A DNA stretch of 64,000 bases. Origin: Desulfatitalea tepidiphila. GTDB taxonomy: Bacteria > Desulfobacterota > Desulfobacteria > Desulfobacterales > Desulfosarcinaceae. The notes under the pieces were generated by a model that worked only from the letters and a program-made list of their open reading frames with translations, had not been told where the DNA came from and searched no databases. The position numbers and the translations under genes were made by a program. Location of the stretch: contig NZ_BCAG01000003.1 of assembly GCF_001293685.1 (NCBI RefSeq), forward strand, positions 2,108,001-2,172,000. The letters are read 5' to 3'. Positions 51,456-59,903 of the stretch are shown piece by piece (positions within the stretch are counted from its first letter, which is position 1; each line of letters starts with the position of its first letter).

Positions 51456-52365
51456 TGTGATCCATATCCAGATGCCGTTCTGGCAGTTGTCCCTGATGGT
51501 CGTGGTCCCGCCGTCCATACTGATCGCCCTGGTGGTCTGGCTGCGCCAGCTGATTCTTGCGCGCAGCATGCCGGGAGAAGAGCCCGACTGGTCGGTCCCG
51601 CCGCTGGAAGCGGCCGAACGCGGCTCCTTGCTGCACCGCTGGGATGTGCGCTGCAAGATCGTCACCATTCTCGCCTACAGCTTCATGGTGGCCGCATTGC
51701 AGCACATCGGTTCGGCGCTCGTTGCGATCGCAATCTCCTGCCTGGTACTGGTCGTATCGCGGGCGTCCCTGTCCAGGGTGACGATGCGACTGCTGGCCAT
51801 CGCTGGGTTTGTGAGCATGTTTATCGTGGTTATGCCCTTCACGGTACCGGCCCGTGACGGAGACACCGTGTTCGTGATCAACCAGATGACATGGCTCGGG
51901 GTCAACCTGCGGGGGCTGCTCCTGGCCGCCACCATCGCCGCCAAGGCCGTGGCCATCACGCTTTTGATGGAACCCCTGCTCTCCACGGCGCCCCTGCCGG
52001 TCACGCTGCAAGGTTTGTCGCGGCTCGGCGCGCCCGAAATCATCGGCCAGATGGTGCTGCTCAGCTACCGTTATCTGCATGTGTTCCGCCACGAGGCAAG
52101 ACGCATGTCGGCCGGCATGCAGGTGCGCGGCTTTCGAAAGCGCACCGATATCGCCACCTTGCGGGCCGTTGCCAACTTCCTGGGAATGCTGTTTGTCCGC
52201 AGTTTTGAACGCACCGAAAGGGTCTTTGATGCCATGCGCGCCCGCGGATACAAAGGCAAGATGCCGGAGCAGCTTGAATTGAAATTGCATGGCGCGGATC
52301 TCTTGGCGGCGGGATTATGGATGACAGCCGGTATCGTCCTGATCCTTTTTGACCGCCTGGGATGA
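51448..52365 (+). CDS. nikQ: NikQ/CbiQ: transmembrane coupling protein
   Basis: 305 residues, about six helices, with the CbiQ/EcfT cytoplasmic motifs LHRWDVRCKIVTIL near the start and the ARRMSAGMQVRGF and FERTERVFDAMRARGYKG coupling segments that contact the ATPases. It overlaps nikM by eight bases. An in-frame extension to 51289 is a shadow of nikM. Confidence 0.92.
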   Translation: MADVIHIQMPFWQLSLMVVVPPSILIALVVWLRQLILARSMPGEEPDWSVPPLEAAERGSLLHRWDVRCKIVTILAYSFMVAALQHIGSALVAIAISCLVLVVSRASLSRVTMRLLAIAGFVSMFIVVMPFTVPARDGDTVFVINQMTWLGVNLRGLLLAATIAAKAVAITLLMEPLLSTAPLPVTLQGLSRLGAPEIIGQMVLLSYRYLHVFRHEARRMSAGMQVRGFRKRTDIATLRAVANFLGMLFVRSFERTERVFDAMRARGYKGKMPEQLELKLHGADLLAAGLWMTAGIVLILFDRLG

Positions 52366-52392
52366 CCGCCCGGATGAATAAAGAAGATACCC

Positions 52393-54201
52393 ATGCATGA
52401 ACTGGCCCACACCGCAGCACCGCTCGACATCCCATCCCCATTGTTCCGCGTGCGGGACCTCTCCTATCGGTATGCGAACGGTACCGTGGCCCTGTCGGAT
52501 ATCCATCTGGATATCGCGGCCGGTGACCGAGTTGCGCTGGTCGGGCAGAACGGCTCCGGCAAAACGACTCTGATCAAGCAATTGTGCGGTTTGCTGGCGC
52601 CATCCCGCGGCAACGTGTCTTACCGGGGTCAATCTCTCGAAGGAGACCACCTGGATCGCAGCCGCCTGGAGATCGGCCTTCTGTTCCAGGATCCCGACGA
52701 CCAGCTCTTCGGTCACACGGTGTTGGACGACGCCGCCTTCGGCCCCCTGAACCAGGGTCTCGCCCGGGAGACGGCGCAGCAGGCAGCCCGGCTGGCCCTG
52801 CAGCGCGTCTTCCTGGATGACAAGATCTACAAAGCCCCCCACCATCTGAGTTTCGGACAGAAAAAGCGCGCCGCGCTGGCCGGTCTTCTGGCCATGCGGC
52901 CTCGCGTGCTGCTGCTCGACGAACCCACGGCCAATCTCGATCCCCGGCAGGAAGAAGTTTTCCTCGACCTGCTCAAAGGCTTCGATGGCACGTTGGTGTG
53001 CGTCAGCCACGACCTGTTGTTTCTCTACGAGCTGTGCCGCCGGGCAGTGGTCATGGAAAATGGGTGCATCGAACATGACTACGCCATGGACGATCTGGTC
53101 TCCCAGCGCGAAGAATTGCGCGCCCACGGTCTCGATTTTTCTTTTCGATTGGTGGTCAATGCTTCGACCGAAACATCGGTTGCCGACGGTCCGACCTGTG
53201 CGACCAAGGACGACGACTTCCATTCGGAGAGCGGTGCCGCGCCCATGGTCGAGATGCACGATTACAATTTTCGCTACCCGGACGGTACCCGGGCGTTAAA
53301 GCACATTGATATCGCCATTTCATCCGGCGATCGAATTGCTGTGGTCGGAGAAAACGGGGCCGGCAAAACCACCCTTCTCGCCTGCCTTCTGGGTCTTCAG
53401 CAAGGAGAGGGAACCTATCTTTTCGAGGGAGATCCGGTCAAGCGCAAGAAACGCAAGGAGTTATGGCGAAAGGTGGGGATGGTTTTTCAGGACAGCGCCG
53501 ATCAGCTCTTTTGCCCCAGCGTCGAGGAAGAAATTGCATTCGGGCTGCAGCAGATGGGCTATTCCAAATCCCTAATCCGAACGCGCATCGAGGAAGCACT
53601 TGCCATGGTGCATCTGGAGGGTTTCGAAACGCGTGTGCCCCTGCACATGTCCGGCGGTGAGCGCAAACGCCTGGCCCTGGCCTGCGTGCTGGCCATGACC
53701 CCTAAACTGCTGATTCTCGATGAACCCACCGCCGGACTGGACCCCCGGGGAGAGGAGCTGCTGCTCACCATTCTGCGGGAACTCGATGCCACCCTCCTGC
53801 TTGTGAGTCACGACATCTTCTTCGTCCGGGCCCTGACCTGCCGGACCCTGGTCATGCATCAAGGGCAGATCATCGAAGATCTACCGACGGAATCGTTCCT
53901 GCAGGATCGGCGTCTCGGGAATCTCAACGGCCTCGCCTTTGCCTTCCGGCAGCGCGGCGGCGACGCCATCCGAGCCCTGCAACACGAACATGAGCACCAT
54001 TATCCCCACCGCCATCTGCATTCTCATCCGCATCGGCACGGAGAGATCGTCCACGAACACCTGCATGAGCATGCCCACGAGCACCCCCATCGAATCGTCC
54101 ACAGCCATCCCGGAGATGCGCAGGACCACGACCATCGGCCGCGCCGATTGCAAGCTCACGACCACCCGGACCATGATAACGATCCGGATCACCATCCGTA
54201 G
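52393..54201 (+). CDS. nikO: NikO: fused double ABC ATPase with histidine-rich tail
   Basis: 602 residues with two ECF-type ATPase domains. The first (about 15-235) has LVGQNGSGKTTLIKQL, LLFQDPDDQLFGHTV, LSFGQKKRAALAGLL and LLLDEPTANLDP. The second (about 285-515) has VVGENGAGKTTLLACL, VFQDSADQLFCPSV, MSGGERKRLALACVL and LILDEPTAGLDP. A tail of 72 residues contains 26 histidines (for example HRHLHSHPHRHG), likely a nickel store or sensor on the cytoplasmic side. Fusion of the two ATPases makes it a self-contained NikO pair. Confidence 0.93.
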   Translation: MHELAHTAAPLDIPSPLFRVRDLSYRYANGTVALSDIHLDIAAGDRVALVGQNGSGKTTLIKQLCGLLAPSRGNVSYRGQSLEGDHLDRSRLEIGLLFQDPDDQLFGHTVLDDAAFGPLNQGLARETAQQAARLALQRVFLDDKIYKAPHHLSFGQKKRAALAGLLAMRPRVLLLDEPTANLDPRQEEVFLDLLKGFDGTLVCVSHDLLFLYELCRRAVVMENGCIEHDYAMDDLVSQREELRAHGLDFSFRLVVNASTETSVADGPTCATKDDDFHSESGAAPMVEMHDYNFRYPDGTRALKHIDIAISSGDRIAVVGENGAGKTTLLACLLGLQQGEGTYLFEGDPVKRKKRKELWRKVGMVFQDSADQLFCPSVEEEIAFGLQQMGYSKSLIRTRIEEALAMVHLEGFETRVPLHMSGGERKRLALACVLAMTPKLLILDEPTAGLDPRGEELLLTILRELDATLLLVSHDIFFVRALTCRTLVMHQGQIIEDLPTESFLQDRRLGNLNGLAFAFRQRGGDAIRALQHEHEHHYPHRHLHSHPHRHGEIVHEHLHEHAHEHPHRIVHSHPGDAQDHDHRPRRLQAHDHPDHDNDPDHHP

Positions 54202-54216
54202 TTATCATGATGAACC

Positions 54217-54250
54217 GGACGACGACGCAAACCGTACGACGACGCAAACC
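54217..54250. repeat. Two tandem 17-base units beside element B2
   Basis: GGACGACGACGCAAACC and GTACGACGACGCAAACC are adjacent and differ at one base. They follow the nikO stop and touch the left end of palindromic element B2. Confidence 0.7.
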
Positions 54251-54251
54251 G

Positions 54252-54376
54252 GACGGCGCTGTAAGAAGTTCAAGATCAAGGCGCGCGAAATCCCGCGTCC
54301 TGAGGCGTACTGGTCGTACGCCGCAAGGACCGCGGGATGAGCGCAACGCAGATATTGGGCTTCTTACGGCGCCGTC
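54252..54376 (+). repeat. Palindromic element B2 (125 bp)
   Basis: Ends GACGGCGCTGTAAGAAG / CTTCTTACGGCGCCGTC (16 of 17 match inverted). Arms with GATCAAGGCGCGCGAAA and GCAACGCAGATATTGGGC. Core hairpin GGCGTACTGGTCGTACGCC. Same plan and length as B1 at 31136 (opposite orientation). Its right end overlaps the last bases of the thioesterase stop codon. Confidence 0.85.
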
Positions 54377-54815
54377 ATCGTTTGGGAATGATCATGTAGG
54401 TGGCCAACCCCTTGGCGATACGGTCGCCGGTTTCGGTGGTCACATCCACCTCGCCCAGCGCGGTCCTGCTGCCCTTCTGGACGATTCGGGCTTCGGCCAG
54501 GAGCGCACCTTGGACAAACGGTCTGAGATAATTGAGCTTCATCTCTATGGTCACCATGGTCTCGGTGCGTTCGATCAACCCGATCAAGGCCATGGCCACG
54601 GCTGCATCGGCGGCTGAAAAAATCGCGCCACCGTGGGCGATACCGTCGGCGTGGGTCAATTTCTTCTCGAAGGGCAACCGAACCAGAGCCCAGCCCTTTT
54701 TGACATCGGCCAGGGTCATGCCCAACAGGTGCCAGTAGGGATTGACCGTCCGGGCCTTTTCCATCAGCGCCCGCTTGAAGTTGGGCGTCAATTCTTCATA
54801 GGACATGGATTCCAT
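54375..54815 (-). CDS. PaaI-family hotdog thioesterase
   Basis: 146 residues. Hotdog fold with the PaaI signature ADGIAHGGAIFSAADAAVAMAL (His-Gly-Gly motif and catalytic Asp region) and MKLNYLRPFVQGALLAEARIVQKGSRTALGEVDV. It hydrolyses acyl- or aryl-CoA thioesters; substrate unknown. ATG 54815 has GAGG upstream; an ATG at 54806 is possible. The stop codon is next to palindromic element B2. Confidence 0.9.
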   Translation of the reverse strand: MESMSYEELTPNFKRALMEKARTVNPYWHLLGMTLADVKKGWALVRLPFEKKLTHADGIAHGGAIFSAADAAVAMALIGLIERTETMVTIEMKLNYLRPFVQGALLAEARIVQKGSRTALGEVDVTTETGDRIAKGLATYMIIPKR

Positions 54816-55012
54816 CGCCGGAAAACCTCACGCATGACATCGAAATAAAAAAACAGGAGCATGGGCGCACCATAACGGAACCGGATCCCCCTGTCGAGGG
54901 CCTGAATTTTTGCGTCCGATGCTCGATCCTTGAATTGACCCTCGGTCCGCTCTGTTATACCTTCCCGTCGACCAATCGATAAACCATTTAACCGGGTCGA
55001 TGCCGAGATCAA

Positions 55013-56353
55013 ATGAGCACGTCACCTACCACCATCGCGCCGACATTCGGCCGTCTGAATCGATTCTTCTGGCCCCTTGCCCTGCAGTCCGCATCCCAAG
55101 GGTTGACCTATCCCCTGGTCGCCATGGTGGCGTCCCGTTCCGAAGGCGGCCCATTGAACCTGGCCGGTCTGGCCCAATCCAACACCCTCATGTTTCTCCT
55201 GGGCACCCTGGGCTTCGGGCTGGTGGCCACGGGCCTGGTGTTTGGCAAGGACCGTGAAGGGTTTATGCAATTTCGAGGCATTACCCTGCGTCTGGGGTGG
55301 GTGGTGGTGATCCTGCAATCGGCGCTGTGCCTGCCGCCGGTCGCCGGATGGCTCTTCGAAGACCTGATCGGTTTGCCGCAGACCATCGCGCATCCGGCCC
55401 ATGTCACGCTGCTGGCCAGTGTGCCGTTGCAGTTTCTCTTTTTTATGCGGATCCCCTATCAGGTGAGCATGTACAACGGGCTGGCATCGATACGGGCCAG
55501 CTCGGCGACGATCATGCGCATTGCCATAACGGCGTTGCTGGCGCCGCTCTTCTGCCGCTGGGGGGCGGTGGGCCCGATCTGGGCCGTGGTGTGCCTCACC
55601 CTGCCGGTGGCCCTGGAAGTGGCGGCCTCGGCCGTTCTGGCCGCGCCATTCATAAAACAGCTCCGATCGTCCGACGAAAAGCCGCCGACCAAGCGGACGC
55701 TGTTCTTTTTCAACCTGCCCCTCTCCATCAGCGGCTACCTCTTAACCGTGTCGGCCATCCTGGTGGGCGCTTTCATCGCGCGAGCCGCCGAACCTGAGCG
55801 CATGCTGCCGGCCTATTATCTGGCCCTCGGCCTGGCCGCCCCGGCCGCCTTTGGGGCCACGCGACTGCAGGAGGTGGTGCTCAGCTTTCATCCGGCCGAC
55901 GGCAAGGACCGCCGCACCCTGCCGTTTGCCCTCGGTGCCGGCCTGTTCCTGGGGGTGCTGCCCCTGCTCTTCACCCTGCCCGGCCTGGCGCAATGGTATT
56001 ATGTCGGCCTGCAGAAACTCGATCCAGCCGATCTGTCCATCGTTCGCACGGCCGCCTACGGCCTGGCCCTGTTTCCGCTATGCGTGGCCCTGCGCGCCCA
56101 AGGGGAAGGGCTGGCCGGGTTCGCGCGCAAGCCCAAAATCATCATCGTCGCTCAAGGCGCCTATTTGCTGACCATCACGGCGGTAGGCTGCGCGGCCCTG
56201 TGGGCGGCGGTGCCGGGCAATCTCATCGGCGCCATGGGCCTGTGCATCGCCAACATCGTCTCGACCTTGACCGTCCGGCTGTTGCTCAACAAAATCGGCA
56301 AGCATGAGCTTCCCGTGCCGCCGACCATCACCGCCGTGGGCCAGATCCGATAA
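55013..56353 (+). CDS. Multi-pass membrane protein, MOP/MATE-like
   Basis: 446 residues with roughly 12 hydrophobic helices and few loops. The N-terminal QSASQGLTYPLVAMVASRSEGGPLNLAGLAQSN segment and the internal two-fold look (a second half beginning LPLSISGYLLTVSAILVGAF) resemble flippases of the MOP exporter superfamily (MATE or ankylosis-like). No signature fixes the substrate. It stands alone, with the thioesterase gene divergent and the radical SAM gene convergent. Confidence 0.7.
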   Translation: MSTSPTTIAPTFGRLNRFFWPLALQSASQGLTYPLVAMVASRSEGGPLNLAGLAQSNTLMFLLGTLGFGLVATGLVFGKDREGFMQFRGITLRLGWVVVILQSALCLPPVAGWLFEDLIGLPQTIAHPAHVTLLASVPLQFLFFMRIPYQVSMYNGLASIRASSATIMRIAITALLAPLFCRWGAVGPIWAVVCLTLPVALEVAASAVLAAPFIKQLRSSDEKPPTKRTLFFFNLPLSISGYLLTVSAILVGAFIARAAEPERMLPAYYLALGLAAPAAFGATRLQEVVLSFHPADGKDRRTLPFALGAGLFLGVLPLLFTLPGLAQWYYVGLQKLDPADLSIVRTAAYGLALFPLCVALRAQGEGLAGFARKPKIIIVAQGAYLLTITAVGCAALWAAVPGNLIGAMGLCIANIVSTLTVRLLLNKIGKHELPVPPTITAVGQIR

Positions 56354-56369
56354 ACACCCACTTCGTCTG

Positions 56370-57341
56370 TTAGTGACGATCGGTGGCACGCGTGCCGAAT
56401 TTTCTGACGTAGAATCGGTGGCCCTGGTAGAGCGTCTCCATCAGATCGCCTCTTGCGATCATTTTATCGACGATGTCCCAGGAAGCTTCCGCCCTGGATA
56501 ACAGGCGCCGCACCGCCTCTTCCCGCATCGGATGGACGGCGGTAATGCTCAAGAGATCTTTTTCGACATCGCCGCTGAAAGCGAAAGCATTGCCCTCGTA
56601 ACCGATCAGGTACTCGGCCCATTTGACGTTTTCCGCAAATATGCGATAGGCGCGATGGAGGGTCTCCTCGTCTGGTCCGCGAGCCCAATCGACCGCCGGT
56701 GGCCGCGTCGGCACCCCCAGGTAGGCGGTCCAGGGCTGCAGGCGCTTGAGGAAACCGGCGATGCCCACCAGGCTTTCGTCGTGATCGTTTACGCCGTGTA
56801 CCAGCATGGTCTCGGTCGCCAGCTTGCCGGTAAAATTGGCAGCGAAGGTCTGCATTCCGTCAAGAATGTCCGAAAGACGCAATTCCTTGTGGGGACGATC
56901 GATCCGGCGCCAGATCTTCTCTTCCGCGGCATCGACTTTCATCGACACCCAATCGGCCTTGGCCAGATCCCGGCGCACGTCGTCGCGCCAGAGAAGCGAG
57001 CTGTTGGTGATCACACCGATGGAGATTCCCAAAGGCTTGAGCAGGTCGATGGTCTTTCCCAGCGCCTCATCCAAAGTCGGCTCACCGTCCGGGACAAAGG
57101 CGAGATAGTCGATCTTCTCGGAGACCGCCACGGCATGGGACACCTTTTCTTGAACTTCCCGGAAGATATCTTCGGGTTTGAAAAAGGCTTGGCGCTGGAT
57201 CTGCATCCGGCTGGTGCCCCCTACCTGGCAGTAGATACAAGCATAGCTGCAGGTCTTGGCGGGGATGTTGTTGATCCCCAGGCTTCGTCCCAGCCGCCGT
57301 GAGGGAACCGGGCCATAAGCATAGTGGTAAGCCGGGATCAT
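56370..57341 (-). CDS. Radical SAM protein
   Basis: 323 residues. CSYACIYC (CX3CX2C) supplies the [4Fe-4S] cluster, preceded by YGPVPSRRLGRSLGINNIP, the N-terminus of the COG0731-type radical SAM group. FVPDGEPTLDEALG, a GVITNSSLL strand and TETMLVHGVNDHDE follow. The C-terminal 80 residues look like a winged helix. The ATG overlaps the DUF89 stop as ATGA, so the two are coupled. Substrate unknown. Confidence 0.88.
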   Translation of the reverse strand: MIPAYHYAYGPVPSRRLGRSLGINNIPAKTCSYACIYCQVGGTSRMQIQRQAFFKPEDIFREVQEKVSHAVAVSEKIDYLAFVPDGEPTLDEALGKTIDLLKPLGISIGVITNSSLLWRDDVRRDLAKADWVSMKVDAAEEKIWRRIDRPHKELRLSDILDGMQTFAANFTGKLATETMLVHGVNDHDESLVGIAGFLKRLQPWTAYLGVPTRPPAVDWARGPDEETLHRAYRIFAENVKWAEYLIGYEGNAFAFSGDVEKDLLSITAVHPMREEAVRRLLSRAEASWDIVDKMIARGDLMETLYQGHRFYVRKFGTRATDRH

Positions 57342-58231
57342 GCACCACCTTTCTGTTCAGTCGTTGTTGGGAGGGCTTCGATCCTGGGTGTTGTCAGCAC
57401 ATGTGTGCCTACGGGAAAACCCACGTGGGACGCGATGACAGGGCACTTCACCTTGAACAGGAAAAAGATGGTGCAGACCTCCTGGCTCAAGGTCTCGAAA
57501 TTGCCCTGCCCCTTGGCAATGATCAAATCCGCTGATTCAAAGTGGCGCCGAAACGTTTCACTGCAGTCGTGCAGTAGCGTACCCGGTGCATCGGACCCGT
57601 TGTCGATCACGCGGACCATGCCGGTCAGCCCGACCGCCTCTGCGTCGGCAAGCGTCGCATCGTTGATGACAGGGCCACCTCGCACGGCCACCGTCACCCT
57701 TTCAGGACCCAACTGGGCGATCAACAGGCGATCGAAGACAATCTCCCCCGCGTTGTCTGCCAGAAAAAGGATCGAATGGGCCTCGTCTGCCGCCTTCCTG
57801 AATTCTTCCAAAGACCCCTGAATCGACGCGGTCATGGCCTGCCCAACCGCCACCGCCAGGTCAGCCGGGCTGACGCTGCTGTTCACGCCCATATCGATGA
57901 CATTGCCGGCCAAGGCCAGGCGAAGGGCCATGTCCATGGGGTCCCGCGCCTTTGCGACCGATGCCTCGAGATCGGGCAGCAACGCCAGGGCCATTCGATT
58001 GCCCTGATCTTTGACCGCCCGGTAGGGATCTTTGACGTCCGTCAATTCCCGCAGCCGCCGGTGAATCCGCTGCCCGACCACCGGCGGCGGCGCACCCAAA
58101 TCCATACGGGCCGTCCATGCCATCAGCTCGCGCATGATCTGCTCTTGCACCATGGGACCGCTCGAAATCATCCTGGCCGCATCCAGGGCCTGGCGAAGAA
58201 AACAGACCAAACAATCCAGCGACGTATTCAT
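57338..58231 (-). CDS. DUF89 / ARMT1-like metal-dependent phosphatase family protein
   Basis: 297 residues. N-terminal CLVCFLRQALDAAR with a CxxC pair as in the prokaryotic DUF89 subgroup, FLADNAGEIVFDRLLI (metal-binding Asp-Asn), VRGGPVINDATLADA, and IIAKGQGNFETL. Characterised relatives are damage-control phosphatases that remove harmful sugar-phosphate or cofactor by-products. The substrate of this one is unknown, and its coupling to a radical SAM gene hints at cofactor or tRNA-base metabolism. Confidence 0.85.
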   Translation of the reverse strand: MNTSLDCLVCFLRQALDAARMISSGPMVQEQIMRELMAWTARMDLGAPPPVVGQRIHRRLRELTDVKDPYRAVKDQGNRMALALLPDLEASVAKARDPMDMALRLALAGNVIDMGVNSSVSPADLAVAVGQAMTASIQGSLEEFRKAADEAHSILFLADNAGEIVFDRLLIAQLGPERVTVAVRGGPVINDATLADAEAVGLTGMVRVIDNGSDAPGTLLHDCSETFRRHFESADLIIAKGQGNFETLSQEVCTIFFLFKVKCPVIASHVGFPVGTHVLTTPRIEALPTTTEQKGGA

Positions 58232-58607
58232 TCAGATGGCTTTCTAATCATTTCTATTCTATGAAACCCGGCGCAACCGGAGCGTTGAGTGACATCATGG
58301 TCTCATGTTTTTAGGTGATTAAGCACAGCCCGTGCCATGATAAATCGCGACCCATGGCCGAGCAAACCCTGTTTGAATGGGGGGGAAACCGATTCCATGC
58401 GCGTGCCCTATCGTCGCAAATATGAAACGGCCTGTTTGATAGTGTCGCATGCCTGCTATAGTATACCGGTCAATGAGCATTCGCCTCACCGTGATTAGGG
58501 CTTCAACCCGGCGCAACATAAGGATATTCAAAATCATCCGATCTTTCTTTCGCCCCGGCACAGCCTTTGCTGTTGAACAGGGCCAACAGGAGTGAACCGA
58601 TATAACC

Positions 58608-58751
58608 GAGTGCCCATACAGAAATAGGCAAATTGGGTCGAAATCAAGGCGTGCGAAAAATTTAACCGCAGGCATATAGAGGATATTCCGAGGATTAAAT
58701 TTTGAGCAGAAGCAGATATCTGGCCAATTGGCCATTTGTGGATGGACACTC
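58608..58751 (+). repeat. Palindromic element A3 (144 bp)
   Basis: Ends GAGTGCCCATACAGAAAT / ATTTGTGGATGGACACTC. Arms with GTCGAAATCAAGGCGTGCG and GCAGATATCTGGCCAATTGG. The inner stem is partly decayed (the right arm lacks TTCG). Same orientation as A2. It fills the right end of the 537-base gap 58232-58768; nothing is seen in the rest of that gap. Confidence 0.82.
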
Positions 58752-58768
58752 CCGAGGAGACGCGTACC

Positions 58769-59272
58769 ATGAAGATTGCTGTCACATCAACCGGCGCCAC
58801 GCTTGACGATGGGGTGGAAGCCCGTTTCGGACGCTGCCCTTACTTTCTCATCGTGGACACGGATACCATGCAGGCCGAAGCCCTGCGCAACCCCAACATG
58901 GAATTGGCCGGGGGCGCCGGTCCGCAATCGGCGGCGCTGATGGCCGAAAAAGGGGTGCGGATCGTATTGACCGGAAACTGCGGCCCCAACGCCCATCAGG
59001 CCTTCGGTGCCGCCGGGATTCAGGTCATCACCGGTGTCAGCGGCACCGTGCGCCAGGCCGTGGAACAATTCAAATCCGGTCAGTTGTCGCCATCGACCGC
59101 TTCCGCTGATCAAGGAAACCCTGCAGTGGGCGGTGGCATTGGCCCGGGTGGCGGACGTGGCATGGGTGGAGGCCGCGGTATGGGCGGTGGCGGTGGACGC
59201 GGCATGGGTGGCGGTCGCGGTATGGGCGGTTGCGGCGGTCGCGGCATGGGTGGCGGAAAACGTTTTCCATAG
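58769..59272 (+). CDS. NifX/NifB-type iron-molybdenum-cofactor-like protein with Gly-rich tail
   Basis: 167 residues. Residues 1-105 form the dinitrogenase FeMo-cofactor biosynthesis fold (MKIAVTSTGATLDDGVEARFGRCPYFLIVD, GPQSAALMAEKGVRIVLTGNCGPNAHQAFGAAGI), small proteins that carry metal clusters. The tail is a run of GRGMGG repeats (about residues 122-163). GAGGAG is nine bases before the ATG. No nitrogenase genes are in the window. It heads a rightward run with NifU-like, CooC and CooT proteins, so it may carry a cluster for another metalloenzyme. Confidence 0.87.
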   Translation: MKIAVTSTGATLDDGVEARFGRCPYFLIVDTDTMQAEALRNPNMELAGGAGPQSAALMAEKGVRIVLTGNCGPNAHQAFGAAGIQVITGVSGTVRQAVEQFKSGQLSPSTASADQGNPAVGGGIGPGGGRGMGGGRGMGGGGGRGMGGGRGMGGCGGRGMGGGKRFP

Positions 59273-59449
59273 TCAGACCCTTTCCAGGCTGAAACCCCGC
59301 ATGGCAACGTTCGCGCCTTCGGACCAAACCGGCGGTCATCGCGGGCAACCCTGAGGGGCTTGCAACCCACCGGATGCACCGCTTTTTTATCCATTCATCA
59401 TTATACCCCCGACCGAAGGACGAGGGGCGGATCGAGGTAAGTATCTGAA

Positions 59450-59890
59450 ATGGGAGACAAGCTGGATGATTTCGTCAATAAACTGCAGGATCAAATTTTC
59501 GAAGAAACCCGAACGGCTTATGGAGAGTTGGGGTTTCGGCGCTGGCGCGAACCCAAATACCAAGGGGCCATGGACGATGCCGACGCCCATGGCCGCATGA
59601 CCGGCACATGCGGCGACACCATGCAGATTTTCCTGAAGTTTGAAAAGGGGCGGGTCAAGGAAGCCTCCTTTCTCACCGATGGATGCGGATCGAGCACGGT
59701 ATGCGGATCGCTGGCCGCGGAACTCGCCTTGAACAAGACGCCGGAAGAACTGACCGACATTACCGGTGAACACATCCTGTCCATTCTGGGCGTATTTCCC
59801 GAAGAAGATCAGCATTGCGCCTTCCTGGCCTCGTCCACGGTACAGGAAGCCCTGGATGATTACATGAAAAAGCAGGCCGTCAGAAAATAA
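59450..59890 (+). CDS. NifU N-terminal-like Fe-S scaffold protein
   Basis: 146 residues. It has the scaffold pattern GTCGDTMQIFLKFEKGRVKEASFLTDGCGSSTVCGSLAAELALNKTPEEL, with three cysteines in the IscU/NifU spacing (TCGD, DGCGSS, and a C near residue 124 in EDQHCAFLA). The N-terminal region is acidic and differs from IscU. It lies between the NifX-like and CooC genes, and may build or pass a cluster for a nickel-iron enzyme. Confidence 0.85.
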   Translation: MGDKLDDFVNKLQDQIFEETRTAYGELGFRRWREPKYQGAMDDADAHGRMTGTCGDTMQIFLKFEKGRVKEASFLTDGCGSSTVCGSLAAELALNKTPEELTDITGEHILSILGVFPEEDQHCAFLASSTVQEALDDYMKKQAVRK

Positions 59891-59903
59891 GGAGTTCCAG
59901 ATC

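Noticed and set aside
58319-58735. 138-codon minus-strand frame in the gap after the DUF89 gene
   Set aside because: Its first third is palindromic element A3 and the rest has no coding character.
59130-59270. Repeated GGCATGGGTGG-like DNA considered as a CRISPR or minisatellite
   Set aside because: It is coding DNA for a GRGMGG tail, with no spacers.
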